This document shows positions 9,510 to 17,049 of a DNA stretch of 61,842 nucleotides, in pieces (position 1 is the stretch's first letter; each line of letters starts with the position of its first letter). The notes below the pieces were generated by a model, which worked only from the letters and a program-made list of their open reading frames with translations, was not told where the DNA came from and did no database searches. Source of the stretch: Clostridiaceae bacterium (GTDB lineage: Bacteria > Bacillota > Clostridia > Oscillospirales > Acutalibacteraceae); assembly GCA_021769555.1 (NCBI GenBank), contig JAETSR010000013.1:1-61842 (forward strand), given 5' to 3'. The translations under genes were made by a program, and so were the position numbers.

Positions 9510-9538
9510 ATTATAGCATAGGGGCCCGCATAAAACAA
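9510..9538 (-). promoter_or_regulatory. Promoter of the Gfo/Idh-isomerase operon
   Basis: On the reverse strand TTGTTT (9538-9533), a 17-base spacer and a perfect TATAAT (9515-9510), about 50 bases upstream of the oxidoreductase start. Confidence 0.72.
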
Positions 9539-9573
9539 GCCCGCGGCATGTCGATATTTTGGGAAAATTGTAC

Positions 9574-9602
9574 TTGACAATATCTTCCCGGTCTGGTATA
9601 AT
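9574..9602 (+). promoter_or_regulatory. Consensus sigma-A promoter of the antiporter leader
   Basis: Perfect TTGACA (9574-9579), 17-base spacer and perfect TATAAT (9597-9602). Transcription would begin just ahead of the structured leader at about 9620, some 200 bases before the antiporter start. Confidence 0.85.
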
Positions 9603-9619
9603 ACAGCCACAATCGAAAA

Positions 9620-9783
9620 ACCCATGAGGGAGTAGTAAGCGCGTTACGCGTGGCAAGTCAACATACCCGGCAGTCTGCCTGGCTTGTCTTAAATAACGAG
9701 ACTCATGTATGGCGAAAGCTGTACATGCGCAAAAGTGTCTTCTTGGGCTCACGTATGGCTTTGGGGCTGTACGTGGGCCTTTT
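9620..9783 (+). promoter_or_regulatory. Probable yybP-ykoY (Mn2+) riboswitch with terminator platform
   Basis: The leader has features of the yybP-ykoY family: a closing stem CATGAG (9623-9628) with CTCATG (9702-9707), a loop containing GGGAGTAG directly after the 5' strand, and an AACGAGAC loop directly before the 3' strand. A GAAA-capped hairpin (9704-9727) reuses CATG of the closing stem, so the two are mutually exclusive. A second, near-identical hairpin (9746-9779) ends in a short T-run and looks like a terminator. yybP-ykoY elements sense manganese and often precede cation exporters, which fits the antiporter downstream. Family assignment is from memory of the motif, not from a covariance search. 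Confidence 0.72.
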
Positions 9784-9816
9784 CGTTTGAAATTAAACGG
9801 ATGAGAGGGAAAAGAG

Positions 9817-10791
9817 ATGGAACTGGCACTGGTAATTTTTCTGTTCTTGGTTGGAATCGTGTTCATTGTGAAGGGCGGCGACTATTTTGTGGACGCGGCC
9901 TCCTGGATAGCGGAGGTCAGCGGCATACCGAAGCTCATAATCGGGGCCACCATAGTCAGCCTCGCGACAACGCTGCCGGAAATGCTGGTCTCTGTAATGG
10001 CGGCGGCCCAGGGGAAGGTGGACATGGCCATCGGTAACGCCGTGGGCAGCGTTACGGCAAATATCGGGCTTATCATGGCGATATCGGTGCTGTGTATGCC
10101 CGGGATGGCTAAGAGGAAGGACTATCTGAGAAAGTCCGTGCTCATGCTGGCGGCGGCAGTTATGGTCGTGCTCTCAGGATTTCTGGGGCGGATGGGGACG
10201 GCCATGGCTGTTGTGATGATGATTATCTTCGCAATATTTATGGGCGACAATATTTTGCAGGCAAAGAACTCCGTCACCACAAGGACGGACAGCACCAGGG
10301 AGATAAAGCGGCCCCGTCCTGAGCGCAGGGAGATAATCATAAATATCATCAAGTTTGTGGTGGGAACTGTCGGCATTGTCTGGGGAGCGGACCTGCTCGT
10401 TGACAACGGCAGCGAGCTTGCAAGGTTCATAGGCATATCTGAGCGGATTATCGGCGTGACGGTGATAGCCGTAGGCACCTCCCTTCCTGAGCTTATAACC
10501 ACTATCACGGCCATAGTAAAGAAGGAGTCCTCCCTGTCAGTGGGAAATATACTGGGCGCCAACATCATCGACCTGACGCTGATACTGCCCGTCAGCGCCC
10601 TGGTCTCCGGCAAGGCCCTGCCCATAGCCTCGGCTTCGGCTATGCTGGACCTGCCCGCCTGCCTGCTTGTGGGAGGCGTGGCCCTGATACCAACTATGTT
10701 CACCCAGAAGTTCACAAGGCTTCAGGGAGTGCTGCTATTGGGAATATATATAGCATATATGGTGCTGACCTGTGCTGTAATCGGCGTGTAG
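9817..10791 (+). CDS. Calcium/sodium (CaCA) antiporter family, possibly manganese exporter
   Basis: A 324-residue inner-membrane exchanger with about ten helices and the duplicated alpha repeats of the CaCA/YrbG family: ATIVSLATTLPEMLVS with AIGNAVGSVTANIG in the first half, and VIAVGTSLPELITTITA with SVGNILGANIIDLTL in the second. The Glu residues in the two T-L-P-E segments are the expected cation ligands. The halves are joined by a basic cytosolic loop (about residues 150-175). Family members exchange Ca2+ for Na+ or H+; control by a putative Mn2+ riboswitch suggests Mn2+ efflux as an alternative role. Confidence 0.9.
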   Translation: MELALVIFLFLVGIVFIVKGGDYFVDAASWIAEVSGIPKLIIGATIVSLATTLPEMLVSVMAAAQGKVDMAIGNAVGSVTANIGLIMAISVLCMPGMAKRKDYLRKSVLMLAAAVMVVLSGFLGRMGTAMAVVMMIIFAIFMGDNILQAKNSVTTRTDSTREIKRPRPERREIIINIIKFVVGTVGIVWGADLLVDNGSELARFIGISERIIGVTVIAVGTSLPELITTITAIVKKESSLSVGNILGANIIDLTLILPVSALVSGKALPIASASAMLDLPACLLVGGVALIPTMFTQKFTRLQGVLLLGIYIAYMVLTCAVIGV

Positions 10792-10896
10792 AAATTTTTA
10801 GAAAAATATTTTTTCCGGACGCACGGAAATGTCCGGGCCAAACGTATTATAGTTGAAGCCGGCAAACGGCGGAGTTAATTCAGGAGGGACATAAAA

Positions 10897-11415
10897 ATGA
10901 AAAAACTTCTAACTGGACTTGTCACAGCGGCGCTGGCGCTCAGCTTTATGACCGTCGGGGCCTCGGCCCACCACCACAGGGCGGCGCTCGACTCAGTGTG
11001 CGGCGGGCTGCATACCGGGCACATGAGGCCCGCATGCGTGGGCACGTGGGACGGCGGACATAACTGCTGGGACGGCCACTACTGTGTGGACGCCGACAAC
11101 GACGGCATATGTGACAACTACGGCCACGAGCACTGCCCCGGTAAGGGAGCCTGCGGGAACTACGCTCAGACGGGCGGCTATGTGGACGCTGACAACGACG
11201 GCGTATGCGACAACTACGACCCTGAGTACTGCCCCGGAAACGGCACGGGCGGGGGCTATGTAGACGCCGATAATAACGGCGTATGTGATAATTACGACCC
11301 TGATTACTGTCCCGGGAACGGCGCGGGCAGCGGAAACGGCAGCGGCGCCGGTACAGGCAGCGGGTATCGCGGCGGTCATCATTCAGGCGGCGGCCACGGC
11401 AGACATCACGGCTGA
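10897..11415 (+). CDS. Secreted Asp/His-rich repeat protein, likely metal-binding
   Basis: A 172-residue exported protein. A Sec signal peptide (MKKLLTG, then a hydrophobic core, cleavage after GASA) is followed at once by a His triplet. The mature part holds three 22-residue units of the form YVDADNDGVCDNY ending CPGNG. Each has a DxDxDG-like loop resembling calcium-binding EF-hand or thrombospondin type-3 loops, plus two Cys. The tail is Gly/Ser/His-rich and ends GGHHSGGGHGRHHG. It is the first gene of a set with an ECF sigma factor (start 3 bases after its stop) and an anti-sigma factor, and lies just after a cation antiporter. Metal binding is inferred from composition; no enzyme domain is present. 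Confidence 0.8.
   Translation: MKKLLTGLVTAALALSFMTVGASAHHHRAALDSVCGGLHTGHMRPACVGTWDGGHNCWDGHYCVDADNDGICDNYGHEHCPGKGACGNYAQTGGYVDADNDGVCDNYDPEYCPGNGTGGGYVDADNNGVCDNYDPDYCPGNGAGSGNGSGAGTGSGYRGGHHSGGGHGRHHG
11083..11322 (+). repeat. Three coding repeats of a DxDxDG-Cys unit
   Basis: Three 66-base units at 11083-11148, 11179-11244 and 11257-11322 encode near-identical 22-residue blocks. The last two are closest, suggesting recent duplication; the Gly-rich spacers between units differ in length. Confidence 0.9.
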
Positions 11416-11418
11416 CAT

Positions 11419-11898
11419 ATGCGCGGCGAGCAGGAGACGGCCCGGGCTATGGACCGGTATGCAGACATGGTGCGCAGGCTGTGCCTGATACATTTAAAAA
11501 ACCAGGCCGACTCTGAGGATGTGTTTCAAACGGTGTTCATGAAATACGTCCTCAGCTCTGCTGTGTTTGAAAATGAGGAGCATGAAAAGGCGTGGTTCAT
11601 CCGCGTTACTATAAACGCCTGCAGGGACCTTATCCGAAGCTTTTTCAGAAGCCGCACGGTCCCTTTGGAGGAGCTTATAGACCTGCCCGCAGAGGAGTCC
11701 GGCACAAGAGAGGTTCTGGGGGCGGTGCTTGAGCTGCCGGAGAAATACAGGGACGTGGTGTACTTACATTATTTTGAGGGCTACACGGCCCTGGAGATAG
11801 GCAACCTTACGAAGAAGAACGTGAACACGGTATATTCACTTCTGACGCGCTCAAAGAAGCTGCTTCGGGAGAAGCTGGGAGGTGACGAGGATGCGTAA
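11419..11898 (+). CDS. ECF-type RNA polymerase sigma factor
   Basis: A 159-residue sigma-70 family ECF factor. Region 2 (about residues 5-75) includes QADSEDVFQTVFMKYV and EKAWFIRVTINACRDLIRS. Region 4 (about 100-155) includes LPEKYRDVVYLHYFEGYTA and a helix-turn-helix ending NVNTVYSLLTRSKKLLREKL. No extracytoplasmic domain is fused. The gene sits between the secreted repeat protein and its probable anti-sigma factor, overlapping the latter, which suggests an autoregulated stress or metal response. The start follows the previous stop by 3 bases without a strong ribosome site, so translation is probably coupled. Confidence 0.9.
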   Translation: MRGEQETARAMDRYADMVRRLCLIHLKNQADSEDVFQTVFMKYVLSSAVFENEEHEKAWFIRVTINACRDLIRSFFRSRTVPLEELIDLPAEESGTREVLGAVLELPEKYRDVVYLHYFEGYTALEIGNLTKKNVNTVYSLLTRSKKLLREKLGGDEDA

Positions 11899-12466
11899 CA
11901 GGCTTCAGAAAGCCTTCGCCGGGGTCCACGCAGAGGCCGCGCTGAAGGAGAGGACCCTTGAGAGGATATATGCGCCGGCAAAGCCGCGCAAGAGGGCGAG
12001 GCCGCTCATATGGGCGGCGGCATGTCTGGTGCTGATGGCCTGCATAGGAAGCGGGCTGTTCTTCATACCGGTCTCCGCTATCGGCATAGAGATAAACCCC
12101 GCTTTAAGGCTGAAGATAAACCGCTTTGATATTGTCATCGGGGTGGAAGCCCTCAATAAGGACGGCAGGCGCATTATTGAGGACACGAACCTGATGTTCT
12201 CAGAATACTCGGCGGCCATAGACGCGCTTCTCGCCGACTCAAAAATGCAGGCTTATTTTGAGCAGGGGAAGGATATGGAGATATACGTGGAGTGTGACGA
12301 CGAGCAGCGCTGCACCCGAATGCTGGAGAGGGTGGAGGGCTGTGTGGGCAGTGAAGGGAACGTGACCTGCCACGCGGGGAACGGCTCCGGGCACGGCCAC
12401 TCAGCCGGGAAGCAGTCCGGCGAACACTGCAGGCACCACAGGCATAGGGGCGGCAGTGAGGAATAG
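11891..12466 (+). CDS. RsgI-like transmembrane anti-sigma factor with His-rich tail
   Basis: A 191-residue single-pass membrane protein. A short basic cytosolic N-terminus (1-38), a TM helix (about 39-59) and an extracellular domain starting IGIEINPALRLKINRFDIV match the RsgI middle domain, whose known members cleave themselves between Asn and Pro; the equivalent bond here is N69-P70. The tail is Cys/His-rich (ECDDEQRCT, GHGHSAGK, HCRHHRHRG) where other RsgI proteins carry sugar-binding modules. It should hold the upstream sigma factor inactive until an outside signal arrives. The start at 11891 is chosen for its GGAGGTG site and overlaps the sigma stop. Metal sensing by the tail is inference. 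Confidence 0.78.
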   Translation: MRNRLQKAFAGVHAEAALKERTLERIYAPAKPRKRARPLIWAAACLVLMACIGSGLFFIPVSAIGIEINPALRLKINRFDIVIGVEALNKDGRRIIEDTNLMFSEYSAAIDALLADSKMQAYFEQGKDMEIYVECDDEQRCTRMLERVEGCVGSEGNVTCHAGNGSGHGHSAGKQSGEHCRHHRHRGGSEE

Positions 12467-12473
12467 GAGAGAA

Positions 12474-12500
12474 AAAGCACCGTCTTTTGACGGTGCTTTT
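12474..12500. terminator. Bidirectional terminator
   Basis: AAAAGCACCGTC and GACGGTGCTTTT form a perfect stem around TTTT between the anti-sigma gene and the convergent ABC transporter gene. Confidence 0.88.
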
Positions 12501-12504
12501 ATGT

Positions 12505-14271
12505 TTATGCCCGGCCCTGTTCTCTCGCCAGCCTCATGCGTTCCTCCTGCTGCTGGCCCTCGTATATCTCCTTGAACCGGCCTCCAAGATTAAGAAGCTC
12601 CCGGAAGCGGCCCTCCTCTATGACCCTGCCGCCCTCCATCACAAGGATTCGGTCGGCGTTCTCAATGGTACTGAGCCTATGGGCAACAGTTACGGTAGTC
12701 ATACCCACAGACACCCTGTCAAGACAGGCCTGGACCTCCTTCTCCGTGGCCGAGTCAAGAGCGGCGGTAGCCTCATCCAGCAGCAGCACAGGGGCGTTCT
12801 TCAATATGCCCCTTGCTATGGCGACCCTCTGGCGCTGGCCCCCGGAGAGCTGGCTGCCCCGCTCTCCGACCTGGGTATTATAGCCCTCAGGCAGGCTCAG
12901 GATGAACTCATGTATGTCGGCCATGCCGGCGGCGTGCTCAAGCTGCTCCCTTTTGGCATGGGGATTGGCCATCCTCAGATTGTCCTCAATAGTGCCGTCG
13001 AAAAGGGTGCACTCCTGGGGCACATAGGCAAAGAGGCTGCGTATGGCCGAGAGGGAGAGGCCGGTTTGGCCGAAATAGCGTATCTCCCCGGATGTTGGGG
13101 CGTAGAAGCCCTCTATCAGCTTTATCACCGTGGACTTGCCCCCGCCGGAGCCGCCAACGATAGCCAGGTGCTCACCCCTGTGCAGGGTCAGGTCCAGGTT
13201 ATCGATGACATTGCTCACGCCGTCATAGGAGAAGCTCACAGAGCGAAGCTCTACGGCAATATTACCATCAGACTTTGCAGGCTCCGTGCCGCTGTGCAGG
13301 TCCTCAAGGGGCTGGTCCAGCAGGTCGTGCACCCGCTCCATGGACACCAGGTCTGTCTGGGTGAGCAGCAGAAACGTGCTGAGCCTGTAGACAGAGTCTG
13401 CCATCATGCCCATGAGGGTTGCGTTAAAAACAGTATTTCCAAGAGTAGCGCCGTCCCGGGCAAGGAGTATGCCTATTATAAAGCCGATGGCCTGGGCCGA
13501 CTGGGCAAAGAAGTCCACAACGCCGTATGTAATCCCTATTATATTCTGGTACTTCATGCGCCGGTCTTTTATTATTTCACATATTCTTGCATAGCGCTCT
13601 GCAAGCACCTGGTGCAGCACGAATACCCTGACCACCGGTATTCCCCTCAGCGCCTCTACCAAAAATGAAGCGGAGTTAGCAATCTCCTGCTTAGCCCGCC
13701 GCTCCACGGACTTTGCCAAAGGGTTCAGCCAGAGGGAGAGGGCCAGGTTTATGCCGCCGTATATCACTCCTGCCAGGGCTATATGCCAGTCGTTTATAAG
13801 CAGGAGTATGAGCGTTGCGGGGAATACCGCCCCAAACCTGATGAGATTGATGACGGAGAAGGAGGCAAATGCCCCGGTGGTGCGGTTGGCGTCGTCCCTA
13901 AGGCGGGTGATATAGTCGCCGGTCTTGAACTTTACAAGGGTGTCCTCAGGCAGATGGGTCACATGCCGAAACAGCTCCTTATACAGCCTTGCACTTCCGT
14001 ACTCGGCGGCTGTAGTCTGCATATACCGCCCGATTATTACCGGCGGCACCAGCAGCAGGAAGAGCCCGAGCATAATGAGCAGCGTCACCATAATGTTCCC
14101 CTGCCGCTCCCCGGCAACAATGTCTATGAGCGCCTGATTAACATACGGGAACGCGAATAAAAGCGCCATCTCGCATGAGGCAAAGAGCACGCCCAGCAGG
14201 TATTTCCCCCTTGCGGGGCCCAGATAGCCAAAGCTCCGCTTGTAGAGCGCCAGCGCGGATGTCTTTCTCAT
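12505..14271 (-). CDS. ABC exporter half-transporter, permease plus ATPase (second of pair)
   Basis: A 588-residue type I ABC exporter: a six-helix membrane domain (about 1-310) and a nucleotide-binding domain with Walker A GGSGGGKST, signature LSGGQRQRVAIARG, Walker B VLLLDEATAALD and the switch His in TVAHRLST. Its ATG overlaps the stop of the preceding half-transporter by 4 bases (ATGA), so the pair very probably forms a heterodimer. The start at 14271 is preferred to an upstream in-frame ATG inside the previous gene. The substrate is unknown; the leading glycosyltransferase of the operon suggests a glycosylated product or glycolipid. The other half has a slightly divergent membrane region, as in heterodimers. 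Confidence 0.88.
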   Translation of the reverse strand: MRKTSALALYKRSFGYLGPARGKYLLGVLFASCEMALLFAFPYVNQALIDIVAGERQGNIMVTLLIMLGLFLLLVPPVIIGRYMQTTAAEYGSARLYKELFRHVTHLPEDTLVKFKTGDYITRLRDDANRTTGAFASFSVINLIRFGAVFPATLILLLINDWHIALAGVIYGGINLALSLWLNPLAKSVERRAKQEIANSASFLVEALRGIPVVRVFVLHQVLAERYARICEIIKDRRMKYQNIIGITYGVVDFFAQSAQAIGFIIGILLARDGATLGNTVFNATLMGMMADSVYRLSTFLLLTQTDLVSMERVHDLLDQPLEDLHSGTEPAKSDGNIAVELRSVSFSYDGVSNVIDNLDLTLHRGEHLAIVGGSGGGKSTVIKLIEGFYAPTSGEIRYFGQTGLSLSAIRSLFAYVPQECTLFDGTIEDNLRMANPHAKREQLEHAAGMADIHEFILSLPEGYNTQVGERGSQLSGGQRQRVAIARGILKNAPVLLLDEATAALDSATEKEVQACLDRVSVGMTTVTVAHRLSTIENADRILVMEGGRVIEEGRFRELLNLGGRFKEIYEGQQQEERMRLAREQGRA

Positions 14272-16010
14272 GCCGTCACCTCCCTTGCGTCTGAAACAAG
14301 GCCCTGAAGCCTGCACATATCGTAATATCTTCCCTTGAGGGCCAGCAGGTCCGTGGGGGAGCCCTCCTCTACGACCCGGCCCTTGTCCATATAGTAGATA
14401 TAGTCGGCCCCCTGAACGGTGCTGAGCCTATGGGCAATAATAACAGCCGAGCGGCCCTCCAAAAGCTTATCCAGGCTCTTCTGGACCTCCCGCTCAGTCT
14501 GTAAATCAAGGGCTGAGGTGGCCTCGTCAAGAAGCACCAGGGGAGCCTCCTTTACCATGGCCCGGGCAATGCAGAGCCGCTGCTTCTGCCCGCCGGAGAG
14601 AGTCTGGCCGCCCTCGCCTACCTGGTGGTCCATGCCGCCGCTGAGGGTGGAGACAAAGTCCCAGAGCTCAACGTCCCTCAAAGCCTTCTCGCACTGCTCC
14701 CGGGTAAGTCCAGGTCTGCCGTAGGCCACGTTCTCATAAATGCTGCCGTCAAACAGAAACGAGTCCTGGGTGACGATAGCCATTCTGGAACGGAGGTCGT
14801 CGGGCCGCCAGTCCAGGGATTCCAGGCCGAAGAGCTTCAGGCTGCCGCTCTCAGGCAGATAGAACCGGCACATCAGCTTAATGAGGGTGGACTTTCCGCA
14901 GCCGCTCTCGCCCACGATAGCTACCTTTTTCCCCGCCGAGATATGCAGGGTCAGCCCGTCCAGCACCAGGCCCTCGCGGTCATAGGAGAAGGTGAGGTTT
15001 TCGGCTGAGCAGGGGTTTTTACTGGCCTCAAGGCCCAAAAGACCGGGGAGCTCGTCGGGTATGTCCAGCACCTCATAGTACCGCTGGGCACAGGCAGTGA
15101 CCCGGCGGACGGTCTGTATCATATAGTCGGAGGTGGTGAGCAGCTCGGTTATGTAATTGCTCATAGTCACAAAGGAGATAAAGACGCCCACAGTGAGCAG
15201 CCCCTTTGTCACCAGCCAGGAGCCCACAAGGAACAGGCACATGGTCTGCACCACATTGGCGATGTACTTCACGGCGGTCATCTTCATGCTTATGCGCTCG
15301 TTTTCAACCTCAAGCTTATACATTCTGTCGGCCATTGCGTCAAATTTTTTCTGAAAATGCTCCTGTGCCCCGAACGCCTTTACGGTGGGCGCGCCTATGA
15401 GCATATCAGCCACCAGGCTCATGGCCGACCCCGCGCTGTCCATAGATTTCTTGCTCTGGGTAAGGATGGGCCTGCTGATGACAGAGACCAGCCCCAATGA
15501 TACAGGAAGTATCACCACATAGGCTAAAGACAGCTGCCAGGACATGAATATACAGGCGAAAAGCCCAAAGAGCGCCGAGAATATCTGCCGGGAGAAGTTG
15601 CTCACATGCCCGGCTGAGAAGGTGCTGAGAAAGTCTATATCGCTGTTGAGCCGGGCTGTAACGTCGCCGGTGCGGAAGTGGTTCTCAAGAACGGCGGGGT
15701 CCCCGTGGGTGAGCTTATGAAAGGCCCGGCCACGCACGTCCAGGAACATGTTCTCGGTGATATGGCCTATGATATGGTAGTGTACGGCGGTGCGGACACA
15801 GTCCATGAGAATAAACACAGCCATCATCACCGCTGCCAGTATCATGTCGTTTATCAGGCCCATAAGCCCGAAATCAACCGCGCGCCCCCAGAACGTGGCC
15901 GCCAGCATTTTCAGCACGCCGGAGAGCAGGGATATGCCCACAATGGTGAGTATGCCCGGAAGGTATTTCTTGTTGTCGATATAGAATCTGAGCAGGGGGT
16001 TCGTCTCCAT
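14268..16010 (-). CDS. ABC exporter half-transporter, permease plus ATPase (first of pair)
   Basis: A 580-residue fused permease/ATPase. The N-terminal helices (from LPGILTIVGISLLSG) are followed by an ATPase with Walker A GESGCGKST, Q-loop VTQDSFLFDG, signature TLSGGQKQRLCIARA, Walker B LVLLDEATSALD and the switch His in IIAHRLST. Its start shares one base with the stop of the glycosyltransferase upstream, and its end overlaps the second half-transporter. All catalytic motifs are intact in both halves, so both ATP sites may be active. The role is export from the cell; the substrate is not evident. Confidence 0.88.
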   Translation of the reverse strand: METNPLLRFYIDNKKYLPGILTIVGISLLSGVLKMLAATFWGRAVDFGLMGLINDMILAAVMMAVFILMDCVRTAVHYHIIGHITENMFLDVRGRAFHKLTHGDPAVLENHFRTGDVTARLNSDIDFLSTFSAGHVSNFSRQIFSALFGLFACIFMSWQLSLAYVVILPVSLGLVSVISRPILTQSKKSMDSAGSAMSLVADMLIGAPTVKAFGAQEHFQKKFDAMADRMYKLEVENERISMKMTAVKYIANVVQTMCLFLVGSWLVTKGLLTVGVFISFVTMSNYITELLTTSDYMIQTVRRVTACAQRYYEVLDIPDELPGLLGLEASKNPCSAENLTFSYDREGLVLDGLTLHISAGKKVAIVGESGCGKSTLIKLMCRFYLPESGSLKLFGLESLDWRPDDLRSRMAIVTQDSFLFDGSIYENVAYGRPGLTREQCEKALRDVELWDFVSTLSGGMDHQVGEGGQTLSGGQKQRLCIARAMVKEAPLVLLDEATSALDLQTEREVQKSLDKLLEGRSAVIIAHRLSTVQGADYIYYMDKGRVVEEGSPTDLLALKGRYYDMCRLQGLVSDAREVTA

Positions 16011-16891
16011 CAGTTATCCCCCTTTGGCAGCAGAGGGAGAGCCTTTATCGCCCGGCCGCCCTCGGTCATCCAAAGCTGCACAAGCTCGTTATCCGCCCAT
16101 TTCCTCTTTAGGTACTCCCGGTTCTTCATCCAGCCCGCCCGAAACTCCGGCTCTGTCTGCAGGCGGTCATAGCTGCGCTTCTCGGCGGGGTAGTGTATGG
16201 CCCGGGCCTCGCGGCCAAGCACATATTTTGCGCCGTGCTGTGAGAGCTGTATGCCTAAATCGTTGTCCTCACAGCCCCAGGTGCAGAAGAAGCCGTCGAA
16301 CCACACACTATTCTCCCGCATGAACTCTGTGGGCACTGAAAAGTGCAGGCTCCACAGCACTATCCAGGGGGCCTGCCAGCGGTAAAGCTCGTCGCCTATG
16401 GCATAGTCCCGCTCCCGGCCGTCCAGCATACCCCGCTTGTGCATAATAGCCGCGGCTTCGTCCGGGAGGTTATTGTCGATGATATCGCGCATTTCCTGAA
16501 GGTCGGACGTGAGGTCGTTGCCGTAGATATAGCCGATTATAACCGTCTTCGGGCCGTGCTGCCGGTACAGCCGCCAGTGCTCTGAAAGGCACCCGCTGGT
16601 GACTATCACCCCGCAGTCCAGGAAAAGGCAGACCTCGCCCTCTGCCGCGCGTATGCCCATATTCCTGGCCTGGCCGGGCCTGAAGCCCTTGTCCTCCTGC
16701 CAAAAGTGCCGGATATCCACGCGGCCGGCGTACTCGTCCGAAACAGCCTTCATATCGACGGACGAGCCGTCGTCCGCAACGATTATCTCAATGTCCTCAA
16801 GGGGGAAGTCAGAGCCCAGCACAGAGTCTATAGTCATGCGGAGCTCTCGGGGGTTATTGTACACCGGGATTATTATTGTCAGCTTTTTCAT
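16010..16891 (-). CDS. Family 2 glycosyltransferase
   Basis: A 293-residue soluble GT-A glycosyltransferase. It starts LTIIIPVYNNPRELRMTID, followed by IVADDGSSVD (nucleotide-sugar binding), KGFRPGQARNMGI and the acidic LFLDCGV that replaces the usual DxD. The C-terminal FDGFFCTWGCEDNDLGIQL resembles the galactosyltransferase-type ED motif of polypeptide GalNAc-transferase relatives. The ATG at 16891 is chosen for its AAGGAGG site. It is first in an operon with two ABC half-exporters, so it may modify what they export. No precursor peptide or lipid carrier gene is seen nearby. Confidence 0.83.
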   Translation of the reverse strand: MKKLTIIIPVYNNPRELRMTIDSVLGSDFPLEDIEIIVADDGSSVDMKAVSDEYAGRVDIRHFWQEDKGFRPGQARNMGIRAAEGEVCLFLDCGVIVTSGCLSEHWRLYRQHGPKTVIIGYIYGNDLTSDLQEMRDIIDNNLPDEAAAIMHKRGMLDGRERDYAIGDELYRWQAPWIVLWSLHFSVPTEFMRENSVWFDGFFCTWGCEDNDLGIQLSQHGAKYVLGREARAIHYPAEKRSYDRLQTEPEFRAGWMKNREYLKRKWADNELVQLWMTEGGRAIKALPLLPKGDN

Positions 16892-16931
16892 CAGGCAGTC
16901 CTCCTTATAGGTATTTGATATCTTTACCATG

Positions 16932-16959
16932 AGTATAACAGGAAGATAAATTATTTCAA
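16932..16959 (-). promoter_or_regulatory. Promoter of the glycosyltransferase-ABC operon
   Basis: On the reverse strand TTGAAA (16959-16954), 16-base spacer and TATACT (16937-16932), 40 bases upstream of the glycosyltransferase start. Confidence 0.6.
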
Positions 16960-17010
16960 GCCCTTTTGCATGAACGGTCGAAAATCGAGCAGTTTTGGTA
17001 GGCAGAGAAA

Positions 17011-17039
17011 GCGGCAGGCCCGGTTTTCAGGTCTGCCGC
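17011..17039 (-). terminator. Hairpin terminator after the GHKL kinase
   Basis: GCGGCAG (17011-17017) pairs with CTGCCGC (17033-17039); reading on the reverse strand the stem is followed by a short T/C-rich run. It lies just after the kinase stop, so it probably ends the TolB-regulator-kinase operon. Confidence 0.5.
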
Positions 17040-17049
17040 GAAGCTTTTG

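Noticed and set aside
8382-9521. 379-residue plus-strand frame over the Gfo/Idh gene
   Set aside because: Shadow of a well-supported oxidoreductase; no ribosome site and no family resemblance.
10800-10860. ECF-type promoter upstream of the secreted repeat protein
   Set aside because: GGAAAT and CGTATTA are present but only 12 bases apart, too close for a normal ECF promoter; CCGGAC/GTCCGG may simply be a hairpin.
12487-13668. 393-residue plus-strand frame over the ABC transporter
   Set aside because: Shadow of a gene with all ABC motifs intact.
16892-17049. Precursor peptide gene for the glycosyltransferase/ABC operon
   Set aside because: No frame with a ribosome site and leader-like sequence on either strand; the region holds only a promoter and a terminator.
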